From QALR01 sp900552255 (GTDB taxonomy: Bacteria > Bacillota > Clostridia > Oscillospirales > CAG-272), in assembly GCA_048526005.1 (NCBI GenBank), contig DBFVEH010000021.1, positions 372,001 to 436,000 on the forward strand: a stretch of DNA of 64,000 nt, read 5' to 3'. This document shows, one piece after another, positions 17,909-27,675 of this stretch. The notes beneath the pieces are model-generated. The model ran no database searches and was not told the DNA's origin. It was given only the letters and a program-made list of their open reading frames with translations. A program made the translations under genes and the position numbers. The stretch's first letter is position 1. Every line of letters begins with the position of its first letter.

Positions 17909-18415
17909 CTAAATCACAAGAATGGCGATCGCGGCGCCGACCGTAAAGCCGATCGTCCGGTAAAGCTTGATGTTTTTAGCCATTTCCGCCTTCTGTTTTT
18001 CTGTTTCTGCCGTCATCATCTTGATATAGTAGTCAAAATTTTTCATTTGAAGCTGCTCATTGCTTTTTCCGATGCAGGCGCCGAATGCCCGCACGATCTC
18101 GTACTGCGCCTTGTTCAGCTTGATTCCGCCGCGGCACTCGTCAAGCGCCGCCTGCCAAGCATCGAAATATACCTCGTCGTTTTCATGTGAGGAAAGCGCC
18201 GCAAGAAAGCCGGTCTCCGCCAAAACCTCATTTTCAAAGGACTTATAGATCAGCTTTGTCGGTGCAAGAAAAAAGCCGACTTGATTTTTTACATACTCAA
18301 ACAGCTCCAAAAACGCCTCGCATTGCGCCGTCCGTTCCCGTTCGTTTTTCCCTGCGAATATGCCGATCAAAAACGAAGTCAAAAAGCAAAGTGCCGCCCC
18401 GACCAGCTTTACCAT
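17909..18415 (-). CDS. spoIIIAB: stage III sporulation protein AB
   Basis: 168 residues, close to the Bacillus 171. An N-terminal membrane segment (VKLVGAALCFLTSFLIGIFAG), a type II secretion F-like soluble helical domain with the conserved ERTAQCEAFLELFEYVKNQV, and a C-terminal membrane segment (IGFTVGAAIAILVI). The ATG at 18415 has GAGG 8 bases upstream; an upstream in-frame ATG would overlap spoIIIAA and lacks such a site. Confidence 0.93.
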   Translation of the reverse strand: MVKLVGAALCFLTSFLIGIFAGKNERERTAQCEAFLELFEYVKNQVGFFLAPTKLIYKSFENEVLAETGFLAALSSHENDEVYFDAWQAALDECRGGIKLNKAQYEIVRAFGACIGKSNEQLQMKNFDYYIKMMTAETEKQKAEMAKNIKLYRTIGFTVGAAIAILVI

Positions 18416-18443
18416 AGCGCAGCCCTCATCCGTATATTCTCCG

Positions 18444-19379
18444 TCAAGCCATACATCGGTTTCCACGCTCCTTCATTTCCGTGTCGATCACGTCGTACGC
18501 AAATCGTGTCGCTCCCGCCGCACGGGAAATTCCGATATAATATCGAAAAATTCCGTTATCGTAAAGCGTTTTGATATTGGGACGCTTCATCAGCCTGTCA
18601 AAGGAATCCGCGTGCGCCGTTGCAATCAGCGGAACGCCGCTGTTTTGCGCGGACAGGATCGCTTTTGCCTCCTCCAAGGTTCCGATCTCATCGCAGATGA
18701 TCACTTCCGGCGACATGGTCCTCGTGGCAATTTCAATGCCCTTTGCCCGCGGATAGCCGCTTAAAACATCGGCAATGGAATTTTCAAACACCGTTTTTAT
18801 GTAAATCTCGCCCCTTGTATCCACAATCGCAACACGGTGCGCGAATCTACCTGAGGATAAAGACTTCGCGATATCCCGAATCAGCGTCGTTTTTCCCACA
18901 TTCGGCGGAGAATAAAAAAGCGTTCCGTTGATTTTTCCATGGCTCCGCACATACTGCAAAGCCTCCCCACTCACATCGGAAACCGAATGCGGAATCCGAA
19001 TCGACAAGGAAGAGATTCCATATACGCTTTTGATATTCTCCTTTTCACTTCCCGCTCTGCCGACAACGCCGATCCGATATCCGTTCTCGAGCGCTACAAA
19101 GCCCTCTTTGATCGTTTCTCCATAGGTATGGACCGAATCCTCACAAAGCCTCTGAAGCGTCCCCGCGACCTCCGATTCGCTGCATACGATGGTTTTCCCG
19201 TCAAAAAGACAGACATTGCGATCGAGATAGGTCACGGAAACAGGAGCGCCCGCACGCAGACGAATTTCGGATAAATAACCGCCGCCGTCCGGCAATGTCT
19301 GCGAAAAAGCACCGATCGCAGAGGAAACCGTACCAGGCAAATATTTCAAAATGCGAAAAAGCTCCGGACAAATATTCAA
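18444..19379 (-). CDS. spoIIIAA: stage III sporulation protein AA (secretion-type ATPase)
   Basis: First gene of the spoIIIA operon. 311 residues resembling type II/IV secretion ATPases: Walker A SPPNVGKTT at 157-165, Walker B ending EVIICDEIG near 236. Start is the TTG at 19379 because AAAGGAGG lies 9 bases upstream; no ATG is suitably placed. Known role: ATP-dependent step of the mother-cell channel needed for forespore sigma-G activity. In other species this operon is sigma-E controlled. Confidence 0.94.
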   Translation of the reverse strand: MNICPELFRILKYLPGTVSSAIGAFSQTLPDGGGYLSEIRLRAGAPVSVTYLDRNVCLFDGKTIVCSESEVAGTLQRLCEDSVHTYGETIKEGFVALENGYRIGVVGRAGSEKENIKSVYGISSLSIRIPHSVSDVSGEALQYVRSHGKINGTLFYSPPNVGKTTLIRDIAKSLSSGRFAHRVAIVDTRGEIYIKTVFENSIADVLSGYPRAKGIEIATRTMSPEVIICDEIGTLEEAKAILSAQNSGVPLIATAHADSFDRLMKRPNIKTLYDNGIFRYYIGISRAAGATRFAYDVIDTEMKERGNRCMA

Positions 19380-19404
19380 GCCGTTTTTCCTCCTTTCCAC
19401 GCTT

Positions 19405-19440
19405 GTACTACATTTATATTGTCTTGTCCGGAAAAATATA
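19405..19440 (-). promoter_or_regulatory. possible sigma-E promoter of the spoIIIA operon
   Basis: On the minus strand GTATATT is followed 13-14 bases later by the weak -10-like CAATATAAAT. The -35-like part fits sigma-E, the -10 (expected CATACANT) only partly. Assigned mainly because the operon needs a promoter in this short gap. Confidence 0.3.
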
Positions 19441-19454
19441 CGAAATAAAAAATA

Positions 19455-19491
19455 AAAATGGCGATACTGCATTCTGCAGTATCGCCATTTT
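19455..19491 (-). terminator. terminator of the large solute-binding protein gene
   Basis: 17-bp perfect stem (19455-19471 with 19475-19491) with a 3-base loop, T-rich on both sides. It lies 30 bases past the stop at 19521, and directly upstream of the spoIIIA promoter region. Confidence 0.9.
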
Positions 19492-19520
19492 TTCTGTTAT
19501 CCGTTATCATTCAGTTTCAA

Positions 19521-22500
19521 TCAGCTTGACGCCTTAGATTCTGCCCAGCCCGCTTGAAGCGCATTCACGACCGCCATAAAGAAATAATTATTTGAAAGCG
19601 CATCGGACGCTTCCTTTAGATAGGCCTCGATATCTTCGGCATCCTTCAATCCGTTCATATAATCCGCGGATGCACTTATCAGTACTTCCTTGAACTGCAC
19701 CTTGTCTCCGAAATACTTCTCCAAAATAATGTCCTCGCATACGCTTTCGATCACATCTCTGTCTTCCTTGGTAAATTCAGAAACATCATAGCCGCGCGCC
19801 TTCAAATCATCCGACAAGGCGGATACAAGCGTCTGGATATAATTCTGATACGTCACAGCGTCGCTCTTTGCAAGCATATACTCGCTGAGCGACAGACCGA
19901 TGTATCTCGCCATCTCATTGGTATAGAAGCCCGTCTCATACAGAATATTGTAAAGATTGGTTTCGATCTCCTCATAAGACCACGAATCGATCTGCGTCTG
20001 CGTATACTGTGTACGAAGCGTATAGACAAACATCGTTTTCAGAGTATTCAGATACATAGAATAATTTTCCATGTGCGATTCCGCCTCGGAAAACTCCTCA
20101 TAGTCAACGCCGGCAAGCGAACACATCTGATCATAAATCTTCACTTCTTCTTCTTTATAATAAGCGAAGAGCGTGGACACGACCTCGTTATTCGAGATTC
20201 CGGATTCGCCGTTCTTATATGCGTCAAGAGAATACGCATCCACCAAGATCTTCTTATATTTCTTTCTCAGCTTTGTAAGATAATCACTATACTCGTCGGA
20301 GGATTTGCTAAGAGCCGAAAATTCCTCGCCCGTCGTCCCGACGGCGGAAAGATATTTGTCCATAATGGAATATTCAAATTCCGTTTGAGAAAGTCCGTTG
20401 CTCTCAAGATATTCCTCATACATGATATCATATACTTCATCTATGATATCAGGCAATGTGAGAATTCTCAAATATCCGGATCCAAGCTTTGCCACAAGCT
20501 TATCATAATAGGCGTCTCGAATCGTTTCAGCAGCCGCGATATAAATCTGCGCGTTCTGCTTGGTTGTTTGGAATTCATCCCAAGATACCGTATATGTCGT
20601 GGTTTTATCGGTCGGAGAAGTATATTCAAGTACGGAAACCATGAAATCCCTTACGAGCTCCTCATAATCCTCATCTGTCAAATTATGCTCTTTTTCATAG
20701 TTTGCCTTGACATAGTCAAATACCGCCGTTTCAAAGTCGGCATCCTTTAATGCCCTATATTCCGCAAGCTCGCTCTCCGACAGTTCATCCCACAAAAGAA
20801 TCTCCGCCATCACTCTCAGATATGTGATATTGGTATAGTAGCTGTCGGCATTCTTTCTCGCGGTTTCAAATACGACTGTCTCCGATGCCGGACGGCTGGA
20901 AGCGCTGTATTTGGAAAGATCAATCCCCGCAAGCTCGCCGAGCTTATTGGTGATCATCAAAGAAAGTCCGCTTTCGGAAACGATATCGGAGTACTTTTCC
21001 GCCGTAACATCCTCGACCATCTTGTTTTCATACCAAGAAACCGTATAAGTCAGATGGCTGTCGTTGTTGAATACTTCGAGATAATCGGTCGCAATCAATG
21101 TTCCGGTAAGACCAAGTCCGATATAAACATCGCTGATATCCGTAGACATCAAGCCGATATTATACGTCCCGTTGGCGACCTCGCTCATATTGACCTGATA
21201 GACATTATCTCTGTCTCTTTCCGGCACGACAACGTCGACATCCGGATACAATTCCTCATATGCAGCCGCAAGCTCCCGCACCGCAGGCTCAAAGTAGGTG
21301 TAGAGAGCACTTTTCACGCTCGCACACATTGTCAAAGTCCCGCTGAATGCCGTGGATTTCTTGACATAAGGCTCAGCCTCCGTCGAGATCGGGGTGTAGC
21401 CGTTGCTCTTAAGGATCGCCTGGCCCTCTGCGCTCAGGATAAAGCTGAGAAAATCAGCCTCGAGCTCCGACATATTATTCTTTGTCACAAAGGTAAAGGG
21501 ATTCTTCGTCAGTCCTTCCTCTCCCAGCAGTTCTATAAAATATTCTTTATAATACTGTTTAAAGGATCTGCGCAGCACCGTGCCCTGATTCGTTCCCAAT
21601 GAATCCTCATACGCATCATAATCGATTTCAAGCGGTTCCAGTGCCTCGCTCAATACCGCTCTGCGAATGATACTGTCGAGCGTATCATCCAGATCGTCAT
21701 CGCTCATATAGAAATTTAAGAACGGCGAAAGCGCAGATGCCAAATTGGTCTGTTTATAATAAGTCCATGCGTCGATCGTCTGCCCTTCCTCCGGATAGCC
21801 CATATAAACGTTTCCGGTCAAGGCATTGTTCATCATATAGTTCTGATTCAGTCTTGTAATGGAGTAAGAAACCGTTCCGTCGTCGTTTTGGATCGTATTG
21901 ACGCGATAATTGGCAATATCGTCGTTGTCTCCGTCATATTCAATGCCGTACTGAAGAAGATTTTTCACCTCAGAATCGGTATTGATCATTTCAATGACCT
22001 GAAGCGCCCTTTTCTCATCGGAGGTATAAGAGGAAACAGCGAGCATGCCTTCAAAGATCGAATCGATCTCGACAAACGGATTTTGGAGCACCTTGACATA
22101 ATAGTCATCTCCATACTCCTCTTCGACGGAAGAATCGCCCTTGATAACGGTCACCGCAAAATCCTCGGTATCAGAATCAGCCGTGAAATAACCGTTCTTT
22201 TCATATTTCTCCATCAGGATCAGATGTGCCTGATACTCCGGAATAGAGAAAAGATTCTGAATCGTAAAATCCGTCCCCTCGCTTGTACTGTATCCGTAGA
22301 TCGGATCGAAATAGGTTCCGACCGCAATATCCCCGTCAAAATACTGATAAATACCGAGCGCATCCGGCACCGTAGCAAGCGGTATGACATCCTCATTCTT
22401 CTTGATTTGGGTAAGGAAGCCCTCCTCGCCCTCCTCCGCCGCGTCAAGGTCCTCATAATTGTCTACGGATTCCACATCAAAATCGTATTTATCCGCAAGC

Positions 22501-23243
22501 GTCTTATCCACCACAAGATACGTATATTCGGCAAGAAGATTGTTATTCGGGATCGCCTTGATATCCCCCGTAATCGCGGAAAGCTGATCAAAGAAAGTAG
22601 GATAGATATACTGCTTGAATTTTGTAAAGTCTGTATCAAGCGTTTTCGCAATCGAAAGCAGATACCCTTTGGAATCGAGATAATCATACATTTCCTTGCC
22701 GGCAATCATAATGATGTCGATCGGCGACTCCGCATCGGGATACACCGTCTCGATCTTTCCGTCCTCATAGACAGTGGTTTCCTCCGCGGAATAGACTTCA
22801 CCCGTCGAAATGGTAGACGCAATCACGCTCGTCACCTTTTTTGTCCACTTGCTGGTGCTTTTTTTCTCGCTCGCCAAAAGCTTTTCCGCGTTATTCGCTT
22901 CCTTCTGCGCCAACGTATTGTATTTTGCAATCGCCGCAAGCCTTGTTGCCGCTTCCTCTGCGGCGGCGACTCTTTCCTCGATCAGCGCGATGTATTCGTC
23001 GGCCGTAACCAAAGTAAGATTGACTTTTGTTTTATATCTGTTCTTTGTGATTTTATTCAAGGCGTCCTCAACTGCTTGCACCGCTTCGGGCGTCGTCGAC
23101 TCCTCCGTGATGCCCAGCATGTTTATCGTCGCCGGAAGCGTTCCCGTCGAACTCGACGTTCCCGAATCTCCGCAGCCGGCCATCAGCAGTACGCCGGCCA
23201 GCATGCTGAGGCACAAAATAAGGCTTAATATTCTTTTCATCAT
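19521..23243 (-). CDS. giant chimeric solute-binding lipoprotein
   Basis: 1240 residues, two to three times a normal ABC binding protein. Signal peptide with lipobox LMAGC (Cys24). Residues about 35-525 look like a family 1 (sugar/peptide type) extracellular binding protein (TINMLGITEES..., EVYSAEET, IDIIMIAGKEMYDYL). About 580-625 resembles the C-terminal end of a phosphate-binding PstS protein (FLSFILSAEGQAILKSNGYTP), and about 632-760 resembles a PstS N-terminus (ELAAAYEELYPDVDVV, LMSTDISD, LTGTLIATDYLEVF). From about 800 the protein is an acidic, tyrosine-rich alpha-helical tail. GGAGG lies 8 bases before ATG 23243. No permease genes are adjacent; ligand unknown. Confidence 0.82.
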   Translation of the reverse strand: MMKRILSLILCLSMLAGVLLMAGCGDSGTSSSTGTLPATINMLGITEESTTPEAVQAVEDALNKITKNRYKTKVNLTLVTADEYIALIEERVAAAEEAATRLAAIAKYNTLAQKEANNAEKLLASEKKSTSKWTKKVTSVIASTISTGEVYSAEETTVYEDGKIETVYPDAESPIDIIMIAGKEMYDYLDSKGYLLSIAKTLDTDFTKFKQYIYPTFFDQLSAITGDIKAIPNNNLLAEYTYLVVDKTLADKYDFDVESVDNYEDLDAAEEGEEGFLTQIKKNEDVIPLATVPDALGIYQYFDGDIAVGTYFDPIYGYSTSEGTDFTIQNLFSIPEYQAHLILMEKYEKNGYFTADSDTEDFAVTVIKGDSSVEEEYGDDYYVKVLQNPFVEIDSIFEGMLAVSSYTSDEKRALQVIEMINTDSEVKNLLQYGIEYDGDNDDIANYRVNTIQNDDGTVSYSITRLNQNYMMNNALTGNVYMGYPEEGQTIDAWTYYKQTNLASALSPFLNFYMSDDDLDDTLDSIIRRAVLSEALEPLEIDYDAYEDSLGTNQGTVLRRSFKQYYKEYFIELLGEEGLTKNPFTFVTKNNMSELEADFLSFILSAEGQAILKSNGYTPISTEAEPYVKKSTAFSGTLTMCASVKSALYTYFEPAVRELAAAYEELYPDVDVVVPERDRDNVYQVNMSEVANGTYNIGLMSTDISDVYIGLGLTGTLIATDYLEVFNNDSHLTYTVSWYENKMVEDVTAEKYSDIVSESGLSLMITNKLGELAGIDLSKYSASSRPASETVVFETARKNADSYYTNITYLRVMAEILLWDELSESELAEYRALKDADFETAVFDYVKANYEKEHNLTDEDYEELVRDFMVSVLEYTSPTDKTTTYTVSWDEFQTTKQNAQIYIAAAETIRDAYYDKLVAKLGSGYLRILTLPDIIDEVYDIMYEEYLESNGLSQTEFEYSIMDKYLSAVGTTGEEFSALSKSSDEYSDYLTKLRKKYKKILVDAYSLDAYKNGESGISNNEVVSTLFAYYKEEEVKIYDQMCSLAGVDYEEFSEAESHMENYSMYLNTLKTMFVYTLRTQYTQTQIDSWSYEEIETNLYNILYETGFYTNEMARYIGLSLSEYMLAKSDAVTYQNYIQTLVSALSDDLKARGYDVSEFTKEDRDVIESVCEDIILEKYFGDKVQFKEVLISASADYMNGLKDAEDIEAYLKEASDALSNNYFFMAVVNALQAGWAESKASS

Positions 23244-23306
23244 TTGGCGTTCCTCCCCAAAATCAATCTTCCGGTAAGTCAAAAGCTATAATAATATAAC
23301 ATTATA

Positions 23307-23335
23307 ATAATACATCAAAATTACATTTGTGTCAA
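23307..23335 (-). promoter_or_regulatory. sigma-A promoter of the large solute-binding protein
   Basis: Minus strand TTGACA (23330-23335), 17-base spacer, TATTAT (23307-23312). Confidence 0.8.
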
Positions 23336-23379
23336 GGCATTTTTTATGACAAAAGCCTATGTATAGCTCCATAAGCCAA

Positions 23380-23439
23380 CTTAAAAAAGTTGTTCTGCTC
23401 AACCGATGCCGTCATATTGCACAAACAACTTTTTATAAG
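23380..23439 (-). terminator. probable terminator downstream of rpoD
   Basis: AT-rich imperfect stem of about 15 bp (23380-23394 with 23424-23439) enclosing a 29-base loop, 75 bases past the rpoD stop. Confidence 0.45.
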
Positions 23440-23515
23440 TTATAAACAATGTCCAAATCAAATGTGAAATCATCCTAAACCGTTGAAATTCTTATTGTAC
23501 AATTTAGACTATTTT

Positions 23516-24718
23516 TTAATTCAAATAATCTCTGAGCTTCTTGGAACGGCTCGGATGACGGAGCTTGCGCAGCGCCTTGGCCTCGATCTGCCGGATCCGC
23601 TCACGGGTAATGTTGAACTGCTGTCCGACCTCCTCAAGCGTTCTCTGACGGCCGTCCTCAAGTCCGAAGCGCAGCCTCAGCACCTGCTCCTCCCGCGGCG
23701 TCAGCGTATGCAGCACCTCGTTGAGCTGCTCGCGAAGCAGCTCATAGGAGGCGGCCTCCGCGGGAGCCGGAGATTCCTGGTCCTCGATAAAATCGCCGAT
23801 ATGGCTGTCCTCCTCCTCGCCGACCGGCGTTTCAAGAGAAATCGGATCCTGGGCGATCTTCATGATCTCCCGCACCTTGTCGGGATTCATATTCATCTCC
23901 TTGGCAACCTCGGCGGCGGAAACCTCGCGCCCTTTCTCCTGAAGCATCTGACGCGATACCTTCGTCACCTTGTGGATGGTCTCCACCATGTGGACAGGGA
24001 TCCGGATGGTACGCGCCTGATCGGCGATGGCGCGGGTGATCGCTTGTCTGATCCACCAAGTCGCATACGTGGAAAACTTATACCCCTTGGTATAATCAAA
24101 CTTGGATACCGCCTTCATCAGTCCCAAATTGCCCTCTTGAATCAAATCGAGGAAGAAAAGTCCCTTCCCGACATAACGCTTCGCAATGCTGACGACAAGA
24201 CGCAGATTCGCCTCCACAAGCTCCCGCTTCGCTTCTTCGTCGCCCTCGGACATCCTTTTGGCAAGCTCCGCCTCGCGTTCGGCATCGAGCAGCGGAACAC
24301 GTCCGATCTCCTTGAGGTACAGCTTGACGGGATCGTCGATCGTAAGGCCTTCCTGCGCGAGGATTTTTTCCATGTTTTCAGGCTTATCGAAATTTTCAAG
24401 ATCGGTTTCGATCTCGTCACCGAGATCTCCGACCAAATCGTCGTCGTCGAAGCACTCGGTGACATCGATCCCGAGAGAATCCAGCGCCTCGTAGAGCTTG
24501 TCGATCTGATCGATATCGTAATCCGTATCGCCGAGCACAGCTAAAATCTCGCTGTTGGTAAGAGAGCCTTTTTTCTTTGCCTTTTCGATCAGCTCCTGGA
24601 TATCGCCTTTCACCGTTTTGGAGGGATCCTCGCTTTTCTCCTCCGCATCGCCGTTTTCCGGTTCCGAGGGAAAATTCGTCTCCTCGTTCTCCTCTTCCGG
24701 CACCCATTCCCAATTCAT
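23516..24718 (-). CDS. rpoD: RNA polymerase primary sigma factor (sigma-A)
   Basis: Vegetative sigma factor, 400 residues. Acidic N-terminus with region 1.1-like helices (ILAVLGDTDYDIDQIDKLYEAL), region 1.2 (DDPVKLYLKEIGRVPLL), regions 2.1-2.4 (ANLRLVVSIAKRYVGKGL, LDLIQEGNLGLMKAVSKFD, FSTYATWWIRQAITRAI), region 3, and region 4.2 (LEEVGQQFNITRERIRQIEAKALRKL). GGAGG is 7 bases before the ATG. It follows dnaG by 22 bases, forming the classic dnaG-rpoD pair. Confidence 0.97.
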   Translation of the reverse strand: MNWEWVPEEENEETNFPSEPENGDAEEKSEDPSKTVKGDIQELIEKAKKKGSLTNSEILAVLGDTDYDIDQIDKLYEALDSLGIDVTECFDDDDLVGDLGDEIETDLENFDKPENMEKILAQEGLTIDDPVKLYLKEIGRVPLLDAEREAELAKRMSEGDEEAKRELVEANLRLVVSIAKRYVGKGLFFLDLIQEGNLGLMKAVSKFDYTKGYKFSTYATWWIRQAITRAIADQARTIRIPVHMVETIHKVTKVSRQMLQEKGREVSAAEVAKEMNMNPDKVREIMKIAQDPISLETPVGEEEDSHIGDFIEDQESPAPAEAASYELLREQLNEVLHTLTPREEQVLRLRFGLEDGRQRTLEEVGQQFNITRERIRQIEAKALRKLRHPSRSKKLRDYLN

Positions 24719-24740
24719 ACATCTTCCTCCGTAATTTTCG

Positions 24741-26486
24741 TCATTTCTTCTTTATGTTCAGTAGATTTTTGATATCCTCAAGTTCGTCCGTCCCGTTTTT
24801 TTCCGCCGCTTCGGATTTCAGCGTGCGGACATTGTCGGTAAGGACCTCCAAGTCGTTTTTCGTTAAGGATGCGCGCTTTACCTGCATCGCGGTAATGCGG
24901 TCGATCTCTTCCACGGAAAAATCCTGTCCTAAAAGCCCGATGTCGCACTTGCCCTCGCAGTCCAAGATAGCTTCAAACACCCTCTTATTAAACTGTGTGA
25001 CAAAGTCGTCCGCTGCAAGGGGAACCCGTCCCTTCTTGATTTCCGGCACAAGTTCCGGCCGCAAAAGCAGAATCCCGATGATCGCTTCCTCCGCCCGTGC
25101 CGCCTTTGCGTTTCCCACAAAATCCCGGTTGATCCGATCGCCGTAGCCAAGCGTGTCGGATACGATCTTCCGGCGCAGCTCCGCGTCCTCGTCCTTTTTC
25201 TTCCGCCGCATACGGCGCTCGACGTCCCTCTTCAGATTGGCCGGCTCGACGGAAAGGCGCTCCGCAATCCTCGTTATGTAGATTTCTCTTTCCACATCGG
25301 ACCATATGCCGCATACGACCTCGCAAAGCTCGTCGGCCGCCTTCAGCTTCTCCTCCGGGATCAGAATGTTGTACTTATTTAACACGCTGTCGCACAGATA
25401 GTCGAGCTTTCCCTGACTGTCGTCGATCAGCGTCTTAAAACGCGCCGCTCCGAATTTCTTGATATATTCGTCCGGGTCCTTCGCCCCCTCCATTCGGAGC
25501 ATCTTCACTTCGAGTCCCGCGTCGGTGAGAATCGGAATCGCCCGCTTCGCCGCAGAAACGCCGGCGTCGTCGCTGTCGTAGGAAAGGATCACCTTTTTCG
25601 TATATTTCGCCATGATCCGCGCCTGTTCCGTGGTGAGCGCCGTGCCGAGCGTCGCCACCGCGTTCGGAAAGCCCGCCATATTCACGGCGATGACATCCAT
25701 ATAGCCCTCACAGAGGATTAGGGATTCTGCGCATGCGTTTTTGGCGAAATTCAGCGCGAACAGGTTCCGGCTTTTTTTGAATACCGGCGTATCCGATGTG
25801 TTGAGATATTTCGGCTTGCCGTCGCCGAGTGCTCGTCCGCCGAATGCGATCACATTGGAAAAATTATCGATGATAGGAAAGATGAGCCTGCCGCGGAAAT
25901 AATCGAAATACCCGCCCGTGCGCTCGCTTTTCCCGCAAAGGAAGGCCTCCTTCAGCTCGTCGTCGCCGTAGCCCAGCGAATGCATATGGCGGCGCAGCGC
26001 ATCGAAGCTGTTCGGCGCGAAGCCCAGCCCGAAGCGCTTGACTGCGGCGGAGGAAAGTCCCCTCTGCTTTAAATATTCCCTTGCCGGCTCCGATTCCGGC
26101 GCATACAGCATTTTATTGAAGAATACCGCCGCCGCACGGTTCATCTCATACATCCGCGAACGCTTGACCGTCTCGCTGCCCGCGCCGCCTGCCTCCTCCG
26201 GCATCTCCAGCCCCGCGCGCTTGGCAAGAAACTCAACGGCACCCGGATATTCGAGATTCTCCGCGCGCATGATAAAGGAGATCACGTCTCCGCCGGCGCC
26301 GCAGCCGAAGCAGTGAAAGGTCTCCGTATTCGGAAAAACTGTGAAGGATGGCGTCTTTTCGCTGTGAAACGGGCAAAGCCCCTGATAATTCGAGCCGGCG
26401 CGCTTCAGATTCACATAAGAAGCAATTACGTCCTCGATTTTATTCCTGTATTTGACCTCGTCGATAAAGCTTTGAGGAATCCGCAT
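24741..26486 (-). CDS. dnaG: DNA primase
   Basis: Synthesises RNA primers at the replication fork. 581 residues. CHC2 zinc finger with C38, H41, C59, C62; TOPRIM fold with LILCEGYMDVIAV at 256-268 (catalytic Glu260) and SYDSDDAG near 303; C-terminal helical helicase-interaction region. ATG 26486 has GGGAGGCGGTGCG just before it. Sits between dgt and rpoD with gaps of 31 and 22 bases. Confidence 0.97.
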   Translation of the reverse strand: MRIPQSFIDEVKYRNKIEDVIASYVNLKRAGSNYQGLCPFHSEKTPSFTVFPNTETFHCFGCGAGGDVISFIMRAENLEYPGAVEFLAKRAGLEMPEEAGGAGSETVKRSRMYEMNRAAAVFFNKMLYAPESEPAREYLKQRGLSSAAVKRFGLGFAPNSFDALRRHMHSLGYGDDELKEAFLCGKSERTGGYFDYFRGRLIFPIIDNFSNVIAFGGRALGDGKPKYLNTSDTPVFKKSRNLFALNFAKNACAESLILCEGYMDVIAVNMAGFPNAVATLGTALTTEQARIMAKYTKKVILSYDSDDAGVSAAKRAIPILTDAGLEVKMLRMEGAKDPDEYIKKFGAARFKTLIDDSQGKLDYLCDSVLNKYNILIPEEKLKAADELCEVVCGIWSDVEREIYITRIAERLSVEPANLKRDVERRMRRKKKDEDAELRRKIVSDTLGYGDRINRDFVGNAKAARAEEAIIGILLLRPELVPEIKKGRVPLAADDFVTQFNKRVFEAILDCEGKCDIGLLGQDFSVEEIDRITAMQVKRASLTKNDLEVLTDNVRTLKSEAAEKNGTDELEDIKNLLNIKKK

Positions 26487-26517
26487 CGCACCGCCTCCCC
26501 TCTATAACGGATTTTTC

Positions 26518-27525
26518 CTAATTTACTTTCCACACCTTCGGGATGAAAAGGCTTTCAAAAACATTGATGGCGTACCGGTCTGTCATGCCGGCGATATAAT
26601 CGCATACGCGCCGCTCCACCGGCTCGTCCGAATCGGACGTTTTGTATTCGTCGTCCGGCATTTTCTCCGGATGCGCGACAAAATATGCGTACATCTGCCG
26701 CAGCATGTCCTTCGCACGCACTTCCTCGCTCTTGGCCTCCGGATTACGGTAAACGCGCTCGAATAAAAATGAGCGCAGCCGCATCATCGCGTCATACACC
26801 TCGTCGGTCATCATGATATCATTTTTGCCCGTTGAAGCATAAATTATGTCGTTTACCAGCGTTCCGATGCGTTCGGAATGCGTAAAACCGAGAATTTCGC
26901 ACAAATCCGCCGGAATATCCGACTGCTTTAAGATTTTTCCGCGGATCGCGTCGTCGATATCGTGATTGATATAAGCGATTCTGTCCGCATATTTGACGAT
27001 CCTGCCCTCCAGCGTGGACGCGAGATCTTCTCCCGCATGATTGAGAATCCCGTCGCGCACCTCATAGGTGAGATTGAGTCCCACGCCGCCGTTTTCCAGC
27101 TTGTCCACCACGCGCAGACTTTGACGGTAGTGCGTAAAATCCGGCGAATAACATTCCTGCAGTACATATTCTCCGGCATGGCCGAACGGCGTATGACCGA
27201 GATCATGTCCGAGCGCGGCAGCCTCCGTCAAATCCTCATTGAGCGAGAGTCCGCGGGCGATGGTGCGCGCGATCTGCGTGACCTCCAGCGTGTGCGTCAG
27301 GCGCGTGCGGTAATGGTCGTCCTCCGGACAGAGGAACACCTGCGTTTTGTGCATCAGCCGCCGAAACGCCTTGCAGTGGATGATGCGGTCGCGGTCGCGC
27401 TGGAACTCCGTGCGCGTCGTACACGGTGCGCATAGCTGTTCCCTGCCTTTCGTATTCTCACTGAGACAAGCAAATTCCGAAAGAAACATCCTTTCTCTTT
27501 CACATGTCATCTGCGCAATGGTCAT
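26518..27525 (-). CDS. dgt: dGTPase-like HD-domain triphosphohydrolase
   Basis: HD-superfamily hydrolase that removes triphosphate from dNTPs, controlling nucleotide pools. 335 residues: TRTEFQRDRDRIIHCKAFRRL, the histidine of TRLTHTLEV (His78), HD pair at 107-108 in ALGHDLGHTPFGH, and a later Asp in KYADRIAYINHDIDDA. The ATG at 27525 has GGAGG 5 bases upstream; the longer frame starts without one. It leads the dgt-dnaG-rpoD operon, an arrangement common in Clostridia. Confidence 0.93.
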   Translation of the reverse strand: MTIAQMTCERERMFLSEFACLSENTKGREQLCAPCTTRTEFQRDRDRIIHCKAFRRLMHKTQVFLCPEDDHYRTRLTHTLEVTQIARTIARGLSLNEDLTEAAALGHDLGHTPFGHAGEYVLQECYSPDFTHYRQSLRVVDKLENGGVGLNLTYEVRDGILNHAGEDLASTLEGRIVKYADRIAYINHDIDDAIRGKILKQSDIPADLCEILGFTHSERIGTLVNDIIYASTGKNDIMMTDEVYDAMMRLRSFLFERVYRNPEAKSEEVRAKDMLRQMYAYFVAHPEKMPDDEYKTSDSDEPVERRVCDYIAGMTDRYAINVFESLFIPKVWKVN

Positions 27526-27626
27526 GAAAACCTCCCGGCCGTCATGAGACATCGAAATCATAAAACACCATGCTCATGACGTTCATCGAAATATGTCTAC
27601 ATAAGATAAATACGCAAAAAAATCGA

Positions 27627-27663
27627 AAAATCCTTTTAATTTACAAAAAATTTTAAGGATTTT
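27627..27663 (-). terminator. AT-rich hairpin after the acetyltransferase pseudogene
   Basis: AAAATCCTT (27627-27635) pairs with AAGGATTTT (27655-27663), with further AATT pairing inside. It lies 13 bases beyond the pseudogene stop, so the old terminator seems to have survived. Confidence 0.5.
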
Positions 27664-27675
27664 CCGATAATTTTT

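Noticed and set aside
21888..23228. 446-residue plus-strand open frame opposite the giant lipoprotein
   Set aside because: Mirror of an A+T-biased helical protein; no start signal, no recognisable motif.
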